Assembly (NCBI RefSeq): GCF_000305775.1
Contig: NC_018866.1
Coordinates: forward strand, 558,001 to 622,000
From: Dehalobacter sp. DCA
GTDB taxonomy: Bacteria > Bacillota > Desulfitobacteriia > Desulfitobacteriales > Syntrophobotulaceae
Reading direction: 5' to 3'
DNA length: 64,000 nt
Below the pieces are notes generated by a model. It had not been told where the DNA came from. It saw only the letters and a list, made by a program, of their open reading frames with translations, and did no database searches. Made by a program: the position numbers and the translations under genes. Shown here piece after piece: positions 6,950 to 16,024 of this stretch. The first letter of the stretch is position 1, and every line of letters begins with the position of its first letter.

Positions 6950-8345
6950 GTGTCTAAGAAAGGACAGAAAGTACATACCAAGAAAGTATTCAAACCTTAT
7001 GTGCAGGAACAACAAACCCTGCCTTTAAGCATCGACAGCCTGATCCCACAAAATCATGTCGTCCGCGTTGTGAATCGCGCCATCGATCGCATGAATCTTG
7101 AACCCTTGTTTGCCAAATATCCTGGAGGCGGCCGTTCCAGCTTTCACCCTGTCATGATGACCAAATTATTGGTTTATGCGTATACAGACAGGGTTTTTTC
7201 ATGCCGCAGGATAGCGAAAGCAGCCCGTGAAAATATTATGTATATGTGGCTCTGTGGCGGCAATAAGCCGGATTTTATGGCGATCAACCGCTTTCGGTCT
7301 CAGCGGATGAAAGAGGTTATCCTGGATGTATTTGCGGAAGGATTTAGAAGAACTGGGCAATGGCAAACCAATCGACACAGAGGCGATTGAGGAAGCCGTC
7401 AGAAAGATCGACGAGAGACTGGCCAAAAAATCGGAAGAAGAGAAAACAGACGCTGAAACCAAAAAGTTAAAGAAAACAAGAAATACCCTTACGAAAGATT
7501 ATCTGCCCCGCATGCAAAAATATGAGCAGCAAGAGCATATCTTGGAGGAAAGAAACAGTTATTCCAAGACAGATCATGATGCCACCTTTATGCGGATGAA
7601 AGAAGACCATATGAAAAATGGCCAGTTAAAGCCGGGTTACAATGTTCAGATCGGGACAGAAAACCAGTTTGTGGTCGGTTACAGTATTCATCAGAGGCCA
7701 GGCGATACCAGCTGTATGAAAGACCACCTGGAAGAATTAAAATCGATTCTCCATGGCAAATTACCAGAAAACATTATTGCCGATGCCGGGTATGGCAGCG
7801 AAGAAAACTATGACTATCTGCAGGAGAAAAAGTTAAAGCATTACGTCAAATACAATACCTTCCACAAAGAAGCCAGTAAGAAATGGAAAGACGACATAAT
7901 GAAGCCGCAGAACTTCACCTACGATCATGAAAACGATGAATATATCTGCGGTTATGGGAGAACACTTAATTTCTTATATGAGCGGCACCAAAAAAGTGAT
8001 AACGGCTACAGGAGTTTAATCCGAATCTATGAATGCCTGAATTGTTCCGGTTGTCCTCATAAGAACCAGTGCGTGAAGTCGTCGGATCCACACGCCAACA
8101 GAAGAATATATGTCAATCGGAGACTGAATGCTTATAGAGAACAGGCTCGCAGGAATTTATGTTCAGAAGAAGGTTTGCGCATGAGGAGCTTGAGGCCGGT
8201 CGAGGTTGAAAGCGTCTTTGGAGACATTAAAGGGAATCACGGTATGCGAAGATTCCTGTTAAAAGGGCTAGAAAAGGTTAAAATCGAGTGGGGATTACAC
8301 TGCATCGCTCATAATATGAGGAAGATGGCGCTGAGTACAGAGTAG
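6950..8345 (+). pseudogene. IS1182-family transposase, internal deletion and frameshift
   Basis: The frame starts at GTG 6950 after GGAGG and reads a normal IS1182 N-terminus (LPLSIDSLIPQNHVVRVVNRAID ... MAINRFRSQRMKEVILDVFAEGF). It then goes out of frame at about 7345 and ends at 7390. The other frame takes over with RKDLEELGNGKPIDTEAIEEAV and continues to 8345. Family members have roughly 100 residues between DVFAEGF and KDLEELGNG, including the first catalytic aspartate (in the VDGT motif); here these are gone. The second aspartate (IIADAGYGSEENY) and the glutamate (VEVESVFGDIKGN) remain. The zinc-like CLNCSGCPHKNQC cluster is present. The protein is almost certainly inactive. Confidence 0.88.
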
Positions 8346-8383
8346 AAACTTACTTTTTAAAAAATTTCTCCATAAAAGTGAGA

Positions 8384-8428
8384 GGGGACGTAACTGAAAC
8401 ATAAAGTTTCGTTACATCCCCTTTTATT
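8384..8428 (+). terminator. Terminator-like hairpin at the right end of the IS1182 element
   Basis: GGGGACGTAACTGAAAC pairs, with one bulge and one mismatch, with GTTTCGTTACATCCCC, and TTTTATTT follows. The distal arm is the right inverted repeat itself. It should stop transcription from the element before arsR. Confidence 0.65.
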
Positions 8429-8547
8429 TATAAAGTATGTGATCATCGTTTAATCTCGACCTTTGCTACTCGCTACAAGTTTCCAGTTCACCAGTGCTTT
8501 AGGTTTACTTAGGTTTTCTGCGATTTGCCGAATATTTATATACCATA

Positions 8548-8606
8548 GACATTGACAAGTATCAATGTCTTGACTAATATATAAACATATTGATGTTTAT
8601 CAATAT
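8548..8606 (+). promoter_or_regulatory. arsR promoter with two ArsR-type operators
   Basis: A consensus promoter, TTGACA (8552-8557), 17 nt, TAATAT (8575-8580). Operator 1, GACATTGA-N6-TCAATGTC (8548-8569), overlaps the -35 box. Operator 2, ATATTGAT-N4-ATCAATAT (8587-8606), covers the expected start point at about 8587. Both share the TTGA/TCAA core of ArsR/SmtB sites, so repressor bound here would block polymerase. Confidence 0.8.
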
Positions 8607-8632
8607 ATAAACCTACAACAGGGGCGGTTGAA

Positions 8633-8914
8633 TTGGAACAAAATTATCAAGCTTATGCCTTAGCGATGAGAGCATTATCTGATGAAACAAGATTGAAAAT
8701 ATTTGACATGTTGGGCAATGGGGAACTATGTGCTTGTAAGATACTCGAAGCGTTCAACATAACCCAATCCACGCTTTCTTATCACATGAAGATCTTATGT
8801 GAAAGCGGTCTGGTGAATGGCAGGCGGGATGGCATCTGGATGCGGTATTCTATCAATGAAAGTAAACTTGAAGTCATTGCCGGCTTTTTAATAAGGTTAC
8901 AAAAATCAATGTAA
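8633..8914 (+). CDS. arsR: ArsR family metalloregulatory repressor
   Basis: 93-residue winged-helix repressor. ELCACKI (C33-x-C35) matches the As(III)/Sb(III)-binding ELCVCDL motif of classical ArsR, and the recognition helix follows (TQSTLSYHMKILCESGLV), then the wing RRDGIWMRYSI. It should hold the operon shut until arsenite binds the cysteines. TTG at 8633 is taken as start, after GGGGCGG. First gene of an operon with the permease (8974) and thioredoxin-like protein (10021); it would regulate itself through the two palindromes upstream. Confidence 0.88.
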   Translation: MEQNYQAYALAMRALSDETRLKIFDMLGNGELCACKILEAFNITQSTLSYHMKILCESGLVNGRRDGIWMRYSINESKLEVIAGFLIRLQKSM

Positions 8915-8973
8915 CAAAAAGTAAAAAAAATAACTATTGAATTAAACAAATAAACAGCAAGAAGGTGACTTAG

Positions 8974-9975
8974 ATGGTATTTGAATGGCTAAACAACCAA
9001 TTGCTCAGGATGGAATGGCTTTCAAATTTGGTAAAGCGCTTGGTTGAGAATGTATTAGGGTTTAGTATCCAGGATCGCTGGGGAGGCGGTCTCCATTTTT
9101 TTATCTATGACGTTCTTAAAATATTTATTTTGCTAGCCGTCCTGATTTTTGTCATTTCTTATGTCCAAAGCTTTTTCCCGCCGGAGAGAACAAAAAAAAT
9201 ACTCGGCAGGTTTAACGGTATTTCAGGAAATATTATTGGCGCTTTACTCGGTACGGTAACGCCTTTTTGCTCCTGTTCTTCTATTCCGCTTTTTATTGGC
9301 TTTATTAGTGCGGGGCTTCCCGTCGGTGTTACTTTCTCGTTTTTAATATCATCCCCCCTGGTGGATTTGGCTTCGGTGCTTTTGCTGGCAAGTATCTTTA
9401 ATTGGACCATTGCCATTGCCTACGTTGTCGTCGGCTTGATTCTGGCAGTGATCGGCGGAACCGTGATTAGCAAAGCAAAGCTGGAAAAGTATGTAGAACC
9501 GTTTGTATTCAGCAATAAAATGCCGGAAATAGAACCGGAGCAGTTAACAGCCCGGGAAAGGCTGGACTTTGCTAAAGATCAGGTTCGTGATATTGTGAGA
9601 AGAGTGTGGGTCTATATTCTAATAGGTGTCGGTATAGGTGCCGTGATTCACAATTTTATTCCTGAAAACGTGATTTCCTTGCTTCTGGGTCAGGATAAAT
9701 GGTATTCGGTATTGCTGGCTACATTGGCAGGGGTTCCAATGTATGCGGATATTTTTGGGACGCTGCCGATTGCGGAAGCGTTAGTGGCCAAGGGAGTTGG
9801 TCTGGGAACTGCTTTATCCTTCATGATGGCTGTAACTGCACTTTCTCTCCCGTCGTTGATCATGCTCAAGAAAGTTGTAAAAATGAAACTGCTTATCATA
9901 TTTGCAGGGATTGTAACCATTGGTATTCTTATCATCGGTTATACATTTAATGCCTTCGGATATTTGCTCATATAA
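8974..9975 (+). CDS. ArsP/COG0701-type permease (DUF318)
   Basis: 333 residues with about eight membrane spans in two halves. The first half holds the family signature TPFCSCSSIP (C99 and C101); the second repeats the pattern with GVPMYADIFGTLPIAEAL. Members include ArsP, which exports trivalent organoarsenicals, and other metal/metalloid permeases. Position behind an ArsR with arsenic-type cysteines favours arsenical export (inference). AAGAAGGTGA precedes the ATG. Predicted to act in the cytoplasmic membrane, possibly served by the thioredoxin-like protein encoded next. Confidence 0.85.
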   Translation: MVFEWLNNQLLRMEWLSNLVKRLVENVLGFSIQDRWGGGLHFFIYDVLKIFILLAVLIFVISYVQSFFPPERTKKILGRFNGISGNIIGALLGTVTPFCSCSSIPLFIGFISAGLPVGVTFSFLISSPLVDLASVLLLASIFNWTIAIAYVVVGLILAVIGGTVISKAKLEKYVEPFVFSNKMPEIEPEQLTARERLDFAKDQVRDIVRRVWVYILIGVGIGAVIHNFIPENVISLLLGQDKWYSVLLATLAGVPMYADIFGTLPIAEALVAKGVGLGTALSFMMAVTALSLPSLIMLKKVVKMKLLIIFAGIVTIGILIIGYTFNAFGYLLI

Positions 9976-10020
9976 GAGGTTATAATATTTGAATTTTCAA
10001 GTAAAAGGAGTGTATTGAAT

Positions 10021-10260
10021 ATGATGATTAAAATTTTAGGAACCGGCTGCAAAAATTGCGTTACCCTTGCTGAAAACACGAAAGCTGCTTTGGAAGAGAC
10101 GGGCATTGCTGCCGAAGTAATCAAAGTTACCGATATTAAAGACATCATGGCCTATGGTGTGATGTCCACGCCGGCCCTGGTTATTGACGAAAAGGTGGTA
10201 TCTTTTGGGAAAGTTCTAAAACCCAAGGAAATCGTAAAGATTCTAGAAACTGCGAAGTAG
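10021..10260 (+). CDS. Small thioredoxin-like protein (redox-active disulfide type)
   Basis: 79 residues with the thioredoxin-fold motif C10-K-N-C13 near the N-terminus and a cis-proline segment MSTPALVID. This is the short 'redox-active disulfide protein 2'/TM0996 type, often encoded beside COG0701 permeases. I start at ATG 10021, 10 nt after GGAG; a TTG six bases upstream is too close to the ribosome-binding site. Likely reduces the substrate, or cysteines of the permease or repressor, in the cytoplasm (inference). Last gene of the arsR operon, closed by the terminator at 10330. Confidence 0.85.
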   Translation: MMIKILGTGCKNCVTLAENTKAALEETGIAAEVIKVTDIKDIMAYGVMSTPALVIDEKVVSFGKVLKPKEIVKILETAK

Positions 10261-10329
10261 AAAAAAATGAAGCTATCGCTAGCATTTGGCTTGTAGTGAT
10301 TGAATAAAATAATTTTGGTATGATTAAAA

Positions 10330-10363
10330 GCGAGTACGATGAAAAAGTACTCGCTCGTTTTTT
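10330..10363 (+). terminator. Terminator of the arsR operon
   Basis: GCGAGTAC (10330-10337) pairs with GTACTCGC (10347-10354), followed by TCGTTTTTT. Confidence 0.9.
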
Positions 10364-10474
10364 GCAGCTTACTGCAGATACTTTCATATTTCACACGTGT
10401 TTAAGTAGGAAATATCAAGAAAATGTCGAATCAAATATAATTAACCCATTCAAAGATTATTGGGGAGTTACGCC

Positions 10475-11596
10475 ATGGATAAATTAACAGTCATTTTTGA
10501 ATCAACGCTCAAAGCAATCGAGAACAGTAAAGAAGAAATATTCAATATTTATGAGATGACCCGCAATGAAATACAACGGTTAAAAAAAGAGCTGGAATTT
10601 ATGCGCAGGGAAATCGAAGACACCATCAAAATGGTGGATACCCAGTTTATGAAAGAAAAACGCTTCCGTCGGAAGCTGATGGAAGTCAACAAGAACTTCG
10701 ATAAGTTCAATGAGAAGCAGATGCTCGAAGCGTATTCGGAAACAAAGGATGCACAGGTAGAGCTGCAACTGCTCCAGGCGAAAGAGCTTCAGCTGCGTTC
10801 CCGCAGGGATGAAATCGAAAGAACGTTAAAAAATTTGGATATCACAGTGATTAAGGCTGAGGACCTGATGAGCCAGGTCAGTCTTGCCCTGCGGCTTTTA
10901 AAAGAAGGAATCAGTGAGATCAGTCAGTTCTATAGCAGTGACCAGAGAAAAGAAACCGCTTTTCAGATCATCAAGGCCCAGGAAGAAGAACGCCTGAGGG
11001 TCGCCCGTGAAGTTCACGACGGTCCCGCCCAGAGTCTGGCCAACATTGTTCTGCGTCTGGAAATAGCGGAGAAGCTTCTGGAGCTTGATCACCGCCAGGT
11101 GAAAAAAGAATTGAAAGAACTGAATATGCTGGTCAGGGATAATCTGAAGGATATCCGCAGAATCATTTTCGGACTCAGGCCAATTCCTTTAAATGGGGCG
11201 GGAATTGTTGATACCATCAATCATTATATGAAAAATTTTGAAAAAACGTATGGGCTGACCTGTGAACTTATCGTGGAAGGACAAGAAAGGGAGCTTGATT
11301 CTTCCGTAGAAGTGGCCCTTTTCCGACTGGTTCAGGAAGGGATGACCAATGTGGCCAAACATGCGGAATCTCCGAAGTGCAGGGTTCATTTGAATTTTCA
11401 GGATGACAGAATTGTCGGTCAGATTATCGATGATGGTAAAGGATTTGATATCAGCAATGGCTTGGATAATTCCGGTGCCCATTTCGGCTTGATTGGAATT
11501 AATGAGCGAATTCAGGCTTACTCCGGACAATTATCGATTCAATCAGAACTGGGCAAGGGCACTGTTGTTACGTTTAACATTCCATATTCTGAATAA
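10475..11596 (+). CDS. degS: DegS-like sensor histidine kinase
   Basis: 373-residue cytoplasmic kinase with no membrane span. Residues 1 to about 150 are a long coiled coil (DegS signal domain). The HisKA_3 phosphoacceptor block EEERLRVAREVHDGPAQ has the histidine at 181, and the C-terminal HATPase domain shows NVAKHA (N box), DDGKGFD and HFGLIGINERI. It phosphorylates the DegU-like regulator encoded 17 nt downstream. Start at ATG 10475 after GGGGAG; the earlier TTG has no site. In Bacillus the pair controls exoenzymes, motility and competence; the targets here are unknown. Confidence 0.93.
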   Translation: MDKLTVIFESTLKAIENSKEEIFNIYEMTRNEIQRLKKELEFMRREIEDTIKMVDTQFMKEKRFRRKLMEVNKNFDKFNEKQMLEAYSETKDAQVELQLLQAKELQLRSRRDEIERTLKNLDITVIKAEDLMSQVSLALRLLKEGISEISQFYSSDQRKETAFQIIKAQEEERLRVAREVHDGPAQSLANIVLRLEIAEKLLELDHRQVKKELKELNMLVRDNLKDIRRIIFGLRPIPLNGAGIVDTINHYMKNFEKTYGLTCELIVEGQERELDSSVEVALFRLVQEGMTNVAKHAESPKCRVHLNFQDDRIVGQIIDDGKGFDISNGLDNSGAHFGLIGINERIQAYSGQLSIQSELGKGTVVTFNIPYSE

Positions 11597-11613
11597 AGGA
11601 GGAAAGGATCAAG

Positions 11614-12252
11614 ATGATAAGGGTTGTAATTGCCGATGATCACCCGCTTCTCAGGGAAGGATTACGAAGAATTCTGGAATTTGAAGAAGGCATTCAGGTT
11701 GTATCCGAAGTTGGAGATGGTCAAGGGGCAATTAATATGGCGAGGAAGACGCCGTTTGATGTTCTGCTGATGGATTTGAATATGCCTGGGGTAAATGGTC
11801 TTGAAGCCTGTAAAGTCATCAGAAGGGAATTCCCGAACATTGGGATTTTGATTCTTACTGTTGATGACTCGGATGAAAAGGTGTTCCAGGTATTACAGCT
11901 CGGGGTAGCTGGATACCTGCTGAAAGACGTTATTCCGAAAGCTCTGGTTGATTCCATCCGCAAAGTATATGCTGGAGAACCCATTCTGTCCCCGTCGGTA
12001 ACCGGCAAACTGCTTGGCCAGCTTTCCAATCCGAACAGTCCAAAAGATCATTTCGGATTAAGCAACAGGGAAATGGAGATACTTACCTATGTGGTCAAAG
12101 GCTCGTCAAACAAAGATATTGGCTTAACTCTGTTTATAAGTGAAAAAACAGTCAAAAATCATCTTTCCAGTATTTTTAGAAAACTAGAGGTTGAAGACCG
12201 CACCCAGGCTGCTTTGAAAGCAGTGAAGACGAAACTTATTACACTGGAATAA
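11614..12252 (+). CDS. degU: DegU-like response regulator (NarL/FixJ family)
   Basis: 212 residues. The receiver domain has the acidic pair D8-D9, phosphoacceptor D54 (LLMDLNMPG), and LLKDV with the conserved lysine. The C-terminal LuxR/NarL helix-turn-helix lies at about 147-205 (LSNREMEILTYVVKGSSNKDIGLTLFISEKTVKNHLSSIFRKL). All phosphorylation residues are intact. AAAGGAGGAAAGG precedes the ATG. Forms the response half of the two-component pair with the upstream kinase. Confidence 0.93.
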   Translation: MIRVVIADDHPLLREGLRRILEFEEGIQVVSEVGDGQGAINMARKTPFDVLLMDLNMPGVNGLEACKVIRREFPNIGILILTVDDSDEKVFQVLQLGVAGYLLKDVIPKALVDSIRKVYAGEPILSPSVTGKLLGQLSNPNSPKDHFGLSNREMEILTYVVKGSSNKDIGLTLFISEKTVKNHLSSIFRKLEVEDRTQAALKAVKTKLITLE

Positions 12253-12291
12253 ATTTTTTGTGGCTTCACAAGGCTGCAGAAGGGAATACGC

Positions 12292-14040
12292 ATGAAGCTT
12301 TGTTTTTATGGTGCCAGTCAGACTGTGACGGGGTCCTGTTATTTGCTGGAAACAACAGATACCAGAATCCTGATTGACTGTGGAATGTTTCAGGGTTCCA
12401 AAATCATGAAAGAACTGAATTACGGCGCGTTTCCGTTTGATCCCAACCTTCTTGACGCTGTGATTTTAACGCACGCCCATATTGACCATTCCGGGCTTAT
12501 TCCGAAGCTCATCAAAAAAGGTTTCAGCGGGCCGATCTATGCGACCACGGAAACCATAGAACTATGTTCTGTGATGCTGCCGGACAGCGGGCACATCCAG
12601 GAAATGGAGGTAACCAGAAAAAACCGCAAGCACAGCAGGATGGATGTTCCATTAATCGAACCGATTTATACGGTTGAAGATGCGGTGAATGCTCAAAAGC
12701 ACTTTGTCGAGGCGGCCTATAATCAAAAGACCCAGATCTCGCAATCGCTGTCCTTTCAGTTTGCCGATGCCGGGCATATCTTGGGCTCGGCCCATGTCAT
12801 TGTCAGCGTCAAAGAAAACAATACGACGAAAACCATTGCATTTTCCGGAGACATCGGGACTTCCGGTCAGCCTTATGTCGAAGATCCCGTAGGGATTAAA
12901 GAAGCGTGTATGCTTAAGGATCCTGATGGTATACGAGATGCCTGTATGATTGTGATGGAAACAACCTACGGCAACCGGATTCATCCGGATAAAACCAATC
13001 GAATGGAAAACCTGGCCAGGGTCATTAATAATGCCCACCAAAAAGGCGGCAATATTATCATTCCGGCTTTTGCCATAAATCGGACACAGGACCTTTTGTA
13101 CTACCTGCGCAAACTTCAAGATGACAAAAAAATTCCGGTAATGCCGATTTACATCGATAGTCCGCTGGCTGTTGCAGCGACGAGAATATTTGGGCGGAAT
13201 ACCCGGAATTTTGATCAGGAAACCAAGCAGCTGCTGGAGGCGGGCCAAAGCCCGTTTACCATGCCGAATCTTCATTTGAGTGAAACTGCGGAGGATTCGA
13301 TCCGGCTGAATGCGATACAGGGCGGCGCGATTATCATTTCGGCTAGCGGGATGGCTGATGCCGGAAGAATCAAACATCATTTGAAACATAATCTGTGGCG
13401 GCACGATGCCACGGTCATCTTTGTCGGTTATCAGGCTCAAGGGACACTTGGCCGGTTTTTAACTGACGGTGCCAAAGAAGTGACTATCCATGGAGAGAAA
13501 GTGGCGGTCAACGCCGAAATCGTTGCGTTCCAAGGTTTTTCAGCGCATGCGGACCAGAATGAATTGCTGGCCTGGCTTAAAGCCGCCGGCGGCAACACAG
13601 ATCATCTCATCCTGGTCCATGGCGAAGATGATGCGATTCAGGCGTTTTCATCTCTGGTCCAGCAAAAATTCGGGATTGCGCCAATCATTCCGGAACTGGG
13701 TGAATGCCTGGAGATAGCGGACGGCGAAATCAAGCGTCTGAAACCTTCCAAGCCCTGGCTAAAGGAGATTGAAGATAGGATGGGTTATCCTGCACCTCAG
13801 GAATGGCAGTCACATTCGTCCAAATCTGTTAAGCAAAGATCTTCAGAAGAAGGACCAGGGGGCAGAACCTTCAAACGCCGGAGAAAAGTTCTGCTTTCCG
13901 AAGCAAACAGAGCCTATACCAAACTCCGCAAAGACCTGAAACTATTCATTGATAGGAGCAATGAGCGCAAGGACTATGAAAACCTGATTGATACCTTTGA
14001 GAGCATTTCCGATCTTTTAAAAACAAGAATGAAACGGTAA
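12292..14040 (+). CDS. MBL-fold/beta-CASP ribonuclease-like protein with RMMBL domain
   Basis: 582 residues. Metallo-beta-lactamase motif HAHIDHSG (H61, H63, D65, H66), later FADAGHILGSAHV and FSGDIG for metal binding. The beta-CASP insert has ETTYGNR, AFAINRTQ and SASGMADAGR, and then comes the RMMBL HGE block (FSAHADQ, LVHGEDDA). This is the YSH1/COG1236 group, related to RNA 3'-processing nucleases, so a role in RNA turnover is likely. A basic C-terminal extension of about 90 residues follows the RMMBL part. It lies downstream of degSU by 39 nt and converges on the HD gene with only 6 nt between stops. Confidence 0.88.
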   Translation: MKLCFYGASQTVTGSCYLLETTDTRILIDCGMFQGSKIMKELNYGAFPFDPNLLDAVILTHAHIDHSGLIPKLIKKGFSGPIYATTETIELCSVMLPDSGHIQEMEVTRKNRKHSRMDVPLIEPIYTVEDAVNAQKHFVEAAYNQKTQISQSLSFQFADAGHILGSAHVIVSVKENNTTKTIAFSGDIGTSGQPYVEDPVGIKEACMLKDPDGIRDACMIVMETTYGNRIHPDKTNRMENLARVINNAHQKGGNIIIPAFAINRTQDLLYYLRKLQDDKKIPVMPIYIDSPLAVAATRIFGRNTRNFDQETKQLLEAGQSPFTMPNLHLSETAEDSIRLNAIQGGAIIISASGMADAGRIKHHLKHNLWRHDATVIFVGYQAQGTLGRFLTDGAKEVTIHGEKVAVNAEIVAFQGFSAHADQNELLAWLKAAGGNTDHLILVHGEDDAIQAFSSLVQQKFGIAPIIPELGECLEIADGEIKRLKPSKPWLKEIEDRMGYPAPQEWQSHSSKSVKQRSSEEGPGGRTFKRRRKVLLSEANRAYTKLRKDLKLFIDRSNERKDYENLIDTFESISDLLKTRMKR

Positions 14041-14046
14041 AACGAA

Positions 14047-14637
14047 TCAGATCCAGGCATACTCCGAAGTCTGACGCTTAATCCCTGACAGAAAACGCAT
14101 GATCTCTTCGCGCCGTTTGACAGCGATTCTCCTGCCGGTCTTGGAGTATACTTTCTTGGGCAGTGCTTCAGCAAAGGTCTGCGCTCGCATTAAAGCCTCA
14201 TCGGGACTCGGGATCAGCTCGTCCTGTCCGACAAGGCTCAGCAGTTTCATTAATCCGATGTTTCCGAGATTATCAAGGATATTGGCGTCCCTTAAATAAA
14301 TAGCCTCGTCACTGTTGCCCGGCTCGGAATAATACATGTGGCATTCAATGGCGTCCAGAATTTTTGCCAGTTTTTCCTGCTCAAAGTGATAGCTCTTCAA
14401 CAGGTTCATCGCGACACCTTTTGATCTGAGGGTATGATCGACGTTGGGAAGCGCGTACATCGGGTACTTTCCGGTATCGTGAAGCATTGCAGAAATATAA
14501 AGTACTTCATCATTCAGGTTGAGATGCTGAGATAATTCTTTGGATAAATGATAGACCCGCTGACAGTGTTTCCAGCCAAGAGCCGGATGAGCACCGGATT
14601 GGTTGATAATTTGAAATAGTTCTTTGGAGATATCCAT
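14047..14637 (-). CDS. HD-domain phosphohydrolase
   Basis: 196 residues with an HD fold: H24 (GWKHCQRVYHL), H53-D54 (SAMLHDTGKYP), ECHMYYSE and a later D in LRDANILDNLG. These are the metal ligands of nucleotide/phosphate hydrolases; the substrate is unknown. The start is ATG 14637 because AAAGGTGG lies 8 nt upstream; an in-frame ATG 57 bases earlier has no such site. A perfect inverted repeat at 14732-14756 lies upstream, between this gene and the divergent dnaD-like gene. Confidence 0.82.
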   Translation of the reverse strand: MDISKELFQIINQSGAHPALGWKHCQRVYHLSKELSQHLNLNDEVLYISAMLHDTGKYPMYALPNVDHTLRSKGVAMNLLKSYHFEQEKLAKILDAIECHMYYSEPGNSDEAIYLRDANILDNLGNIGLMKLLSLVGQDELIPSPDEALMRAQTFAEALPKKVYSKTGRRIAVKRREEIMRFLSGIKRQTSEYAWI

Positions 14638-14731
14638 ATCCTGCACCACCTTTCTGTTAAGTATTACGGCAAAAAAACGCAAAAGTCCTTCCAATACATG
14701 GAAAAAATGTCGTCATAAAAATTGTTTTTCC

Positions 14732-14756
14732 TCCTAAAATCTTTAGGATTTTAGGA
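14732..14756. promoter_or_regulatory. Perfect 10-bp inverted repeat in a divergent intergenic region
   Basis: TCCTAAAATC - TTTAG - GATTTTAGGA. It lies between the HD gene (minus) and the DnaD-like gene (plus), where an operator could act on both. On the minus strand the distal arm runs into AGGAGG, which it would partly bury. No regulator can be named. Confidence 0.5.
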
Positions 14757-14839
14757 CAGTAATAGTGTAATATATAGAATAGTAGCAATAATGCCAATAA
14801 TTTTTTTCTAACATCAATGAATGGTATGAGGTGGTAGCA

Positions 14840-15583
14840 TTGTCAAAAAACAAGGTATACGGGGGCTTTTGTCAAGCTCTTTTATTTTCCGGTTCCGTTT
14901 CGATTCCTAATCTTATTCTTGATCATTATACGGAACTTGGAATCGGTCACAAGGAAATGATGCTGATGATTCATATGATGACTGAGTCAAGTACGAACAG
15001 TGATCGTATTGAGGAACAGATCACCAAAAAAATGGGACTCTCGGTTGAAGAATACAAAATCATGATCCAGAATCTCCAGACCCGAGGACTGCTTTCTGTC
15101 AATAGCCGCAAAGCGAAAAACAGCGTGAATCGTGAATATGATTTCAGTGGGCTGATCGATCAGTTATTGGAATTATGGGGAATCAATGAGTTTAAGCAGA
15201 TGTCCTCAGGCAGTGAACGTAATGGCAAAATGAATATAGAGAATATGCCGGACCTTTCTCAGGCTAAGCTGACTTCGCTGTTCGAACAGGAATTAGGCAG
15301 GCCGTTAACCGGTCTGGAGTGTGAACATATTGAAAAATGGCTGATGGCCTCGTATTCCGAAGAACTGATTATTGAGGCTTTACGAAGAGGCGTTGGCGCC
15401 GGGATTCGGAATTTCCGCTATCTCGATTCTATTTTAAGAGAGTGGGAGAAGAAGGGGATCAAAACGCGTCTGGAAGTCGAGGCTGAGGACCAAAATTTCC
15501 AGTCCAGACAAAATAAAAAAAATGCCAAACCGTTGAAAGGCTCACCAAAAATCAAAAGCAAATATGATAATATTTATCTCTAG
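14840..15583 (+). CDS. dnaD: DnaD-domain replication initiation protein
   Basis: 247 residues. The N-terminal winged helix (about 18-85, with LDHYTELGIGHKEMMLMIHM) is the DnaD oligomerisation domain. The C-terminal DnaD/DnaB2 domain (about 150-215) carries FEQELGRPLTGLECEHIEKWL and YSEELIIEALRRGVGAGIRNFRYLDSILREWEKKGI, a strong family signature. DnaD helps remodel DNA and load helicase at replication start. I use TTG 14840 because GAGGTGG ends 5 nt before it, whereas the GTG nine bases upstream lies within that site. The DnaI-like ATPase gene follows about 440 nt downstream after a dispersed repeat. Confidence 0.88.
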   Translation: MSKNKVYGGFCQALLFSGSVSIPNLILDHYTELGIGHKEMMLMIHMMTESSTNSDRIEEQITKKMGLSVEEYKIMIQNLQTRGLLSVNSRKAKNSVNREYDFSGLIDQLLELWGINEFKQMSSGSERNGKMNIENMPDLSQAKLTSLFEQELGRPLTGLECEHIEKWLMASYSEELIIEALRRGVGAGIRNFRYLDSILREWEKKGIKTRLEVEAEDQNFQSRQNKKNAKPLKGSPKIKSKYDNIYL

Positions 15584-15624
15584 TAGCGCGTTCTGAGAAT
15601 GATTATACAAATTTGTTAGGGCAA

Positions 15625-15780
15625 GTCTGCGTGCCACAATACCGCTTTCGGCCGTTGTGTCTTCCGTGACGCGTCGCTCCTTGCCATCCATGGCATCGCG
15701 ACATTAGGCCATCCGTGGCCGTCAAAAGGCCGCGCTACGCCATCCAGGCTTCGCTCGTCGCGGTACTGTGGCACGCAGAC
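15625..15780 (+). repeat. Dispersed palindromic element, copy A (long form, 156 bp)
   Basis: The outer arms GTCTGCGTGCCACA...GCGGTACTGTGGCACGCAGAC pair almost perfectly over 21 bp. The core carries GCGTCGCTCC, CCATCCATGGC and GGCCATCCGTGGCC. The core is identical to copy B over more than 50 bases. It lies in the gap between the dnaD- and dnaI-like genes; apart from it, 15584-16024 holds no gene I can support. Confidence 0.88.
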
Positions 15781-16024
15781 TGATAACAAGCATGTTAGAC
15801 TATCCCCAGACCGATTATCGGGTTAGACAAGCAGGTCTGATCGTTGGAATGTATCTCATTATTTGTGGGGTTATTTTAAGAACATTTTCTCGCAAAATGG
15901 TATTTGAAATATAGGTAGATAGACATCATTGAAGGGTAACGAAATTGTTGTCAGAGGGGGATTTCATCTGGAAAGAACAGATCGTATCATTGAGAGAGTG
16001 CTGCCGAATCAAGGAAACACGAAC

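Larger units (their letters stand above)
6604..8421 (+). mobile_element. IS1182-family element with defective transposase
   Basis: Imperfect terminal inverted repeats: GGGGCTGTAACGAAACTT at 6604 against the complement of AAGTTTCGTTACATCCCC ending at 8421. Between them lie a large hairpin (6670-6854) and an IS1182-type transposase reading frame that has lost an internal segment. I see no clear target duplication. The element cannot move by itself; an intact copy elsewhere could in principle act on its ends. Confidence 0.8.

Noticed and set aside
12652-13440. 262-residue open frame on the minus strand inside the beta-CASP gene
   Set aside because: It is fully antisense to a well-supported gene with clear catalytic motifs and has no ribosome-binding site or recognisable domain.
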